Below are positions 15,576-19,278 of a DNA stretch of 19,278 nucleotides, one piece after another. Under the pieces are notes generated by a model. It ran no database searches, had not been told where the DNA came from, and was given only the letters and a program-made list of their open reading frames with translations. Within the stretch, counting starts at the first letter, position 1. Each line of letters opens with the position of its first letter. The stretch spans positions 1-19,278 of the forward strand of contig NZ_JACOOJ010000057.1 of assembly GCF_014287585.1 (NCBI RefSeq), read 5' to 3'. Both the position numbers and the translations under genes were made by a program. The stretch comes from Parabacteroides hominis (GTDB taxonomy: Bacteria > Bacteroidota > Bacteroidia > Bacteroidales > Tannerellaceae).

Positions 15576-16556
15576 TTATTTCACCACCCAGGCCGGATTA
15601 TGCACATAGGTGTTAGGCGTTTTATAATACATGTCAGATTCTTTCGGGATCTGGATCGTATATGTTTTTCCCGCCGTCAGCAATTTACGATCGCGCAACC
15701 AGGGATTGAAACGTTTCAGATCGGCATACGTGACACCGTTCTTCTTGGCGAAACCGGACAATTCCTGAATATCCGTCGAGACGGCAACGTTCTCGCATGC
15801 GATCGGTTTATACAAATCCTGCGCCCTCAGCACGAACCCATATTTATAAGGAGCTTCAAATATCTGCTTGATAGCCATGATACGATAGACATAGCGGGTA
15901 GTCTCTTCCACCAGCCAGAGATCGAACGAACTATCCGCATCCTGCTTGACAAGCTCTCCCGATATGCGTCCCATACCGGCGTTATAGGAAGATGCGACCA
16001 TCGCCCAGTCTCCATATTTTTCATAGGCAGCTTTCAGATAACGGCAGGCAGCTTCGGTAGCCTTTGCCACGTCGCAACGTTCATCGACCGTAGGCGTTAT
16101 CGTCAACCCGTACTGACGGGCCGTACCTTCCAACAATTGCCAAGTCCCCACTGCCCGCGCAGGCGATGAGACCCGTGGATCGAGATGGCTCTCGATCACC
16201 GCCAGATACTTGAAGTCGTCCGGAATGCCATTGGCTTTCAGGATCGGTTCGATTATCGGGAAATAGCGGTTTGCCCGCTTGATCAGCAACATGGTAGTAG
16301 AATGGAAATAGGTAAAACTACTCAATTCCCGGTCAAAACCTTCATGCATATTATAACGCGTCAAATCGATCTCCTTTCCGCAAAAAGAGGCGGAAGAAGG
16401 AATATCCGGCGACATGGTCACCGATGAAACGACCGGACGTTGGTCTTTCACTTTCTCCGAATCACTCGAACCGATGGAGAGGCAGGCGGTCAGACACACT
16501 GCACTTCCTACCACAAAACCGGCTATACTATTACTGCTCAATAATTTCATCATCAA
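15576..16556 (-). CDS. lipoprotein lytic transglycosylase (GH23, MltD-like)
   Basis: A 326-residue envelope enzyme that cleaves peptidoglycan glycan strands to 1,6-anhydro products. The catalytic glutamate is E122 in LAVIESHLDP. Other SLT-fold motifs are AVGTWQLLEGTA (about 135-146) and SSYNAGMGRI (about 189-198). The C-terminal part (about 265-308) has a LysM-like repeat around SGFAKKNGVTYADLKRFNPW, suited to glycan binding. The signal peptide ends in LTAC (Cys25), so it is probably a lipoprotein. Three consecutive ATGs open the ORF; the first gives a 26-bp overlap with the upstream gene, the third a 20-bp overlap. No later Met leaves an intact signal peptide, so the overlap is genuine. It precedes uvrA by 11 bp. 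Confidence 0.92.
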   Translation of the reverse strand: MMMKLLSSNSIAGFVVGSAVCLTACLSIGSSDSEKVKDQRPVVSSVTMSPDIPSSASFCGKEIDLTRYNMHEGFDRELSSFTYFHSTTMLLIKRANRYFPIIEPILKANGIPDDFKYLAVIESHLDPRVSSPARAVGTWQLLEGTARQYGLTITPTVDERCDVAKATEAACRYLKAAYEKYGDWAMVASSYNAGMGRISGELVKQDADSSFDLWLVEETTRYVYRIMAIKQIFEAPYKYGFVLRAQDLYKPIACENVAVSTDIQELSGFAKKNGVTYADLKRFNPWLRDRKLLTAGKTYTIQIPKESDMYYKTPNTYVHNPAWVVK

Positions 16557-17886
16557 TCTTCTTGGGTCTAAGAATATTTATAGAACCTTTTTTATTATAT
16601 TTAATACCATCCGATCCTACTGCATCTATCACATAAAAATAGACGCCGGGAGCGACATATTTTCCTCCTTTTTTGCCATCCCACCCTTCGGCCGGGTTAG
16701 TAGAATGGTACATCTGTACCCCCCACCGGTTGAATATCCAGCACTTAAAGGTCACAAGCGATTTGTAGGCGACACGAAACTCATCATTGATGCCGGGCGT
16801 CGTACCGGGCGAGAAAGCGTTCGGGATTTGCAGATCCGATTCGGCAATCTTCATTTCAATAGAATTGGAAACCGCTTCACATTCTCCCGTTGAGTTGCTG
16901 ACAGTCGCAACCGCCGTATAATCTCCCTTTTCCGTAAACGTATAATCGACCTCTTCATCCCTGTACTCCACCAACGGATTCTCGGCCCCGTTCTCCACAT
17001 CGCTCCTATATATCTTCCAGGTATACAGAGTCGCCACCGGATCATTGGCATATGCCCGGAAAGTGACCGTTGCCGGAGCGGAAAGATATTCCCCGTCTCC
17101 CGCCGTCATATTCTCCGCATTATCCATAATAAACGTCGTATCGACATGCACTTCGACAGCCACCGCCTGATAGGTATCTGAAGTGATCGATTTCTCCACT
17201 CCGAAATGTTTCGCAAACTGATCGCCGGAAAGCGTGACTTCCGTATCGCACAACGGAATCGTATTGCTATCGTTTATCTTTACCGAATAAGGTCCTTCCG
17301 TCAGTGTCCTTTGCACATTCTTCGGCGAAAAATACTTGTTGTCTTCAGACCACTCCAATGTCTGATAAGCGACATCGAACTCCCGCTTCACCGTCATCCG
17401 GCTTCCCGACGGAGTATAATAATACATGACCGGGACAGCCGGAGAGCCTTCCAGCCAAAAACCGTCACAATTTCCTTTGACAGTAATACTCTCGACATTA
17501 AAAGCGTATTTGCTATAATCGATGATCCACACATACCAACCATTCAAGCCGGAAGCCGGATCCTCCACATAATATCCGGTTCCTTCCTCTATATTCCGGA
17601 TAACAGATGTCGCTCCGTTCTGTTCACACGAAACAGGCTCCCGGTCCAATGCTTTTTGCTTATATCGATACCATTGATGGTTGGCGGACGAAGACGTATA
17701 GCTAATCTCCACATTATCCATTCCATACACCAGATAAACCCGTATACGATTCCCTGGATTTTCCAGTAAATAAGGGGTTCCATTTCCTCCTGTCACCGTA
17801 TATTGCTGTGCCTGAATGGCCAACACCATAAACAAGAAACAAATCAATCCACTCAGTTTCCTAATTTTCGTTCTTAGCATATACAT
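16531..17886 (-). CDS. secreted protein with type B T9SS sorting domain
   Basis: A 451-residue exported protein. A signal peptide (from MLRTKIRKL, ending near AIQAQ) is followed by a poorly recognisable beta-rich N-terminal half. A PKD-like Ig domain (about 270-350, VTFRAYANDPVATLYTWKIY) comes next. The last 90 or so residues form a gliding-motility-type (CHU_C, TIGR04131-like) sorting domain: IPNAFSPGTTPGINDEF, then IFNRWGVQMYHS, GWDGK and APGVYFYVI. Such domains direct export by the type IX secretion system and surface attachment or release. Two ATGs, at 17886 and 17880, are possible starts; a TAATTTTG box lies just upstream. The end overlaps the lytic transglycosylase gene by 26 bp, an unusual coupling for a secreted-protein gene. 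Its binding target is unknown. Confidence 0.88.
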   Translation of the reverse strand: MYMLRTKIRKLSGLICFLFMVLAIQAQQYTVTGGNGTPYLLENPGNRIRVYLVYGMDNVEISYTSSSANHQWYRYKQKALDREPVSCEQNGATSVIRNIEEGTGYYVEDPASGLNGWYVWIIDYSKYAFNVESITVKGNCDGFWLEGSPAVPVMYYYTPSGSRMTVKREFDVAYQTLEWSEDNKYFSPKNVQRTLTEGPYSVKINDSNTIPLCDTEVTLSGDQFAKHFGVEKSITSDTYQAVAVEVHVDTTFIMDNAENMTAGDGEYLSAPATVTFRAYANDPVATLYTWKIYRSDVENGAENPLVEYRDEEVDYTFTEKGDYTAVATVSNSTGECEAVSNSIEMKIAESDLQIPNAFSPGTTPGINDEFRVAYKSLVTFKCWIFNRWGVQMYHSTNPAEGWDGKKGGKYVAPGVYFYVIDAVGSDGIKYNKKGSINILRPKKIDDEIIEQ

Positions 17887-17901
17887 AACCTAATTAGCTT
17901 A

Positions 17902-17909
17902 CAAAATTA
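17902..17909 (-). promoter_or_regulatory. -7 promoter element of the T9SS-protein/uvrA block
   Basis: On the minus strand the sequence is TAATTTTG, an exact TAnnTTTG match 15 bp before the first possible ATG. The nearest TTTG upstream is 26 bp away (17939-17936), longer than the usual 19-21, so the -33 element is doubtful. The second ATG (17880) would give a more ordinary leader length. Confidence 0.45.
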
Positions 17910-17954
17910 CTATTTTATACGGATTTATACGGAGACAAATGCCTTTTTATTGTA

Positions 17955-18401
17955 TTATCCAGGCTTCAATCTTTTATAGAGAAAGAAACTCAAGACTAAG
18001 AAAAGGGCAATCCCACAGAAAAAATAGCCTGGTGAACGGGCTGTCCGACGGGTCTCCGTCCGGCTAAGTGTTTCCGCCGTATGCTGGCCGGTATAGTCTG
18101 TTTGCCGGTACGTCATAATCTTCCCGGTATCGGCAAGCCGTCGACTGCGATCCATTTGCAGCGTTGTAACGGATTCCGGATATTGCTTACCCGTACTGTC
18201 GGGAGCGAAATAAACAATCCGTTGCAAATGCCAGGTAACCGTATCGATCAGGCGGATATCCTTTTTCAGCCCCCCTATCTCCCCGTCAGACAAACGGACA
18301 CTGTCCAAACTGACAGCCGATTCCAGTCGATGGTTCTGTCTGCTCAAACCGCATCCCGACAACAGGAAAACCAGCACCAAAAGACGTAAAAGCACCTGCA
18401 T
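17955..18401 (-). other. possible nested in-frame u-spanin-like lipoprotein
   Basis: The ATG at 18401 is in frame inside the M15 gene and opens a 148-residue product beginning MQVLLRLLVLVFLLSGC, a complete lipoprotein signal with Cys17. After about 108 periplasmic residues comes a membrane helix (about 126-142) and a basic tail. An outer-membrane lipoprotein with a C-terminal inner-membrane helix is the architecture of unimolecular spanins such as phage T1 gp11, which fuse the two membranes in lysis. That the internal start is used is an inference; no strong ribosome-binding site is visible. Confidence 0.4.
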
Positions 18402-18806
18402 CCTGTTTTTACCGGTTTTCTTTAGCGACAAATGGAGGAAATTCCGCTTCCGGTAAAGGATCGCCTGGTCGAATTCAAGCCCCGACTGCCGTAAGACAGC
18501 CAACAGCTCCGCCGCGTCAGGCACATAACAATCGGCAGCCCCCCCTCTCGTATGCTGGCTGCCGGGCACACCTCCCACCAGCCGGTTGACCTCCTCGCTA
18601 CGATACCCGCTTGTCACCACAACCGGCTTGCCATACAACTTCCGAAGCGGCTCCAACAACTCCGTAGCCAAATACTTCAACGCCACAAGCGCCTCCCTCC
18701 CTGGTATATTCTCAACTCCGTTTTCTACTCCAACCCTGCTATAACACATCTCTTCCAACATAAAATGCTCACTCAACTGTTCTCTCTTTCCCATATCCTC
18801 TTTCAT
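17955..18806 (-). CDS. M15 peptidase fused to spanin-like lipoprotein segment
   Basis: A 283-residue protein with two dissimilar halves. Residues about 10-135 are a Peptidase_M15_3-type zinc peptidase, the fold of many phage endolysins and D-Ala-D-Ala peptidases: TSGYRSEEVN, then SQHTRGGAAD with H85 and D92, and FLHLSL with H125 as zinc ligands. Homologues usually end near the KNRMQVL segment. Here the frame continues through a hydrophobic stretch ending in the lipobox LSGC (Cys152), about 107 hydrophilic residues, and a C-terminal membrane helix (about 261-277) followed by KRLKPG. Full-length translation would place the peptidase in the cytoplasm, tethered to the inner membrane. The ATG at 18806 is chosen because the in-frame codon further upstream is only TTG. 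It starts 9 bp after the upstream stop. Confidence 0.85.
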   Translation of the reverse strand: MKEDMGKREQLSEHFMLEEMCYSRVGVENGVENIPGREALVALKYLATELLEPLRKLYGKPVVVTSGYRSEEVNRLVGGVPGSQHTRGGAADCYVPDAAELLAVLRQSGLEFDQAILYRKRNFLHLSLKKTGKNRMQVLLRLLVLVFLLSGCGLSRQNHRLESAVSLDSVRLSDGEIGGLKKDIRLIDTVTWHLQRIVYFAPDSTGKQYPESVTTLQMDRSRRLADTGKIMTYRQTDYTGQHTAETLSRTETRRTARSPGYFFCGIALFLVLSFFLYKRLKPG

Positions 18807-18812
18807 GTTCAA

Positions 18813-18840
18813 TTTTCAATTCTCCATTTTCAATTTATAA
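18813..18840. repeat. 14-bp repeat pair at the membrane protein/M15 junction
   Basis: TTTTCAATTCTCCA (18813-18826) and TTTTCAATTTATAA (18827-18840) match the TTTTCAATTCTCAA unit found at 19024-19051 at 13 and 11 of 14 positions. The pair encodes the last codons and stop of the 65-residue membrane protein. Confidence 0.75.
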
Positions 18841-19013
18841 GAGTAGTCCACCCCAAACAGCGCCCCCGCAAACGTACTGATCTCCCCGAAAGCCACCAGC
18901 ACACTGCTATCCACCTTCCCCTGCGGATCGATCCAGAACCCACAGAAGAGCAAAACAATCCCGCTCATTGTGAGCAGGATTGCCATTGTCAACTGAACCG
19001 TCAACCTCTTCAT
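18816..19013 (-). CDS. small two-helix membrane protein, holin-like
   Basis: A 65-residue protein starting MKRLTVQLTMAILL. It has a strong membrane helix (about residues 8-27), a short polar turn (DPQGKVDSS), a second, weaker, glycine-rich hydrophobic segment (about 38-54, VLVAFGEISTFAGALFG) and a basic tail. I chose the ATG at 19013; the frame opens earlier only at a TTG inside the 14-bp repeats. The size, the two helices and the place directly before a peptidoglycan peptidase fit a holin or other lysis/export membrane protein, but no named family is recognised. The gap to the upstream HU-like gene is 34 bp and to the M15 gene 9 bp, so the three are probably one operon. The last codons are made from the intercistronic repeat. 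Confidence 0.7.
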   Translation of the reverse strand: MKRLTVQLTMAILLTMSGIVLLFCGFWIDPQGKVDSSVLVAFGEISTFAGALFGVDYSYKLKMEN

Positions 19014-19023
19014 GATTTGAAAA

Positions 19024-19051
19024 TTTTCAATTCTCAATTTTCAATTCTCAA
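19024..19051. repeat. perfect 14-bp tandem repeat at the HU/membrane protein junction
   Basis: TTTTCAATTCTCAA occurs twice without mismatch (19024-19037 and 19038-19051). The second unit contains the stop codon of the HU-like gene, and the first lies in the leader of the membrane-protein gene. Related copies are found at the next junction (18813-18840). Confidence 0.85.
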
Positions 19052-19278
19052 AGTTCTCCCGGTCTCTCTTCCTCTCCGCCTCCGGAGTCCGGTCCGTCCG
19101 TTTCCGGTCCGATTCGTTCGAAACTTGTAAGGCTTTTCATGGTGCGCAACGCCTTACCCGGAAGGAAACGCACACGGGGTTCACGGATTAGTCCCGTATT
19201 AAAATCATCGGAACCAACCACACCCTGCGATCCGAAGTTCAGACGAAAAGTACCCAATTCGCCCACATTCACACGACG
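19048..19278 (-). CDS. HU-HIG family DNA-binding protein, 3' part
   Basis: The C-terminal part (about 76 residues) of a histone-like protein of the Bacteroidetes HU-HIG group. The frame is open to the window edge, and the first visible residues (RR, then MNVGELGTFRLNFGSQG) match the middle of the family around its V-x-LGD/ELG-SFR segment. The Met at 19272 is therefore probably internal and the true start lies outside. Recognisable features are FNTGLIREPRVRFLPGKALR, which forms the second half of the IHF-like fold, and an acidic Gly/Pro tail (GPETDGPDSGGGEEERPGEL). Such genes in Bacteroides and Parabacteroides commonly precede peptidoglycan amidases or peptidases, as here. DNA binding is inferred from the family. 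Confidence 0.8.
   Translation of the reverse strand, partial: RRVNVGELGTFRLNFGSQGVVGSDDFNTGLIREPRVRFLPGKALRTMKSLTSFERIGPETDGPDSGGGEEERPGEL

Noticed and set aside
19014..19037. Extended N-terminus of the small membrane protein from a TTG
   Set aside because: The extra eight codons consist of repeat sequence and a rare start; the ATG at 19013 gives a compact membrane protein.

Overview
The window looks like a chromosomal segment from a Bacteroidales bacterium, probably a Parabacteroides or a close Tannerellaceae/Porphyromonadaceae relative. The signs are start-proximal promoters of the TAnnTTTG type used by this phylum, weak Shine-Dalgarno signals, a very large lipoprotein alpha-2-macroglobulin, an HU-HIG type DNA-binding protein, and a secreted protein with a type B type IX secretion sorting domain (common in Parabacteroides, rare in Bacteroides proper). 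The genus is an inference from content, not from an alignment.

Left edge (1-1272). An AT-rich, gene-free leader carries a strong minus-strand intrinsic terminator with no obvious gene feeding it. It is followed by a two-gene plus-strand module: an MNT-type minimal nucleotidyltransferase overlapping a HEPN/UPF0332 protein by 4 bp, with its own TAACTTTG promoter. Between this module and the next gene is a roughly 176-bp insert with 9-bp repeats in inverted orientation. It is bracketed by two copies of the same 35-39 bp junction sequence, as if an element had inserted and duplicated its target.

Centre (1273-8326). A GC-rich 1844-residue alpha-2-macroglobulin-like lipoprotein with an intact CVEQ thioester motif is read leftwards. 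A MATE efflux transporter is read rightwards. They share a 157-bp divergent region with a TACTTTTG promoter and a small palindrome.

Right-central block (8332-17886). Eight genes lie on the minus strand with little spacing. In order of transcription they are: a type B T9SS-sorted secreted protein, a lipoprotein lytic transglycosylase, uvrA, a 72-residue unknown, a YigZ/IMPACT protein, a CPA-type cation/proton antiporter, nhaA, and a Tat-exported aldo/keto reductase. The first two overlap by 26 bp, uvrA and the 72-residue gene by 4 bp, and nhaA and the reductase are 2 bp apart. Envelope maintenance, excision repair and Na+/H+ homeostasis are therefore probably partly co-transcribed.

Right edge (17955-19278). 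A separate minus-strand cassette is read leftwards: the end of an HU-HIG DNA-binding gene, a 65-residue two-helix membrane protein, and a 283-residue protein. The last joins an M15 peptidoglycan peptidase in frame to a lipobox, a periplasmic linker and a C-terminal membrane helix. This order resembles a phage lysis cassette (holin, endolysin, unimolecular spanin) in a non-phage setting, and it is the most interesting item here. Both gene junctions in this cassette are built from the same 14-bp repeat, which also supplies the stop codons.
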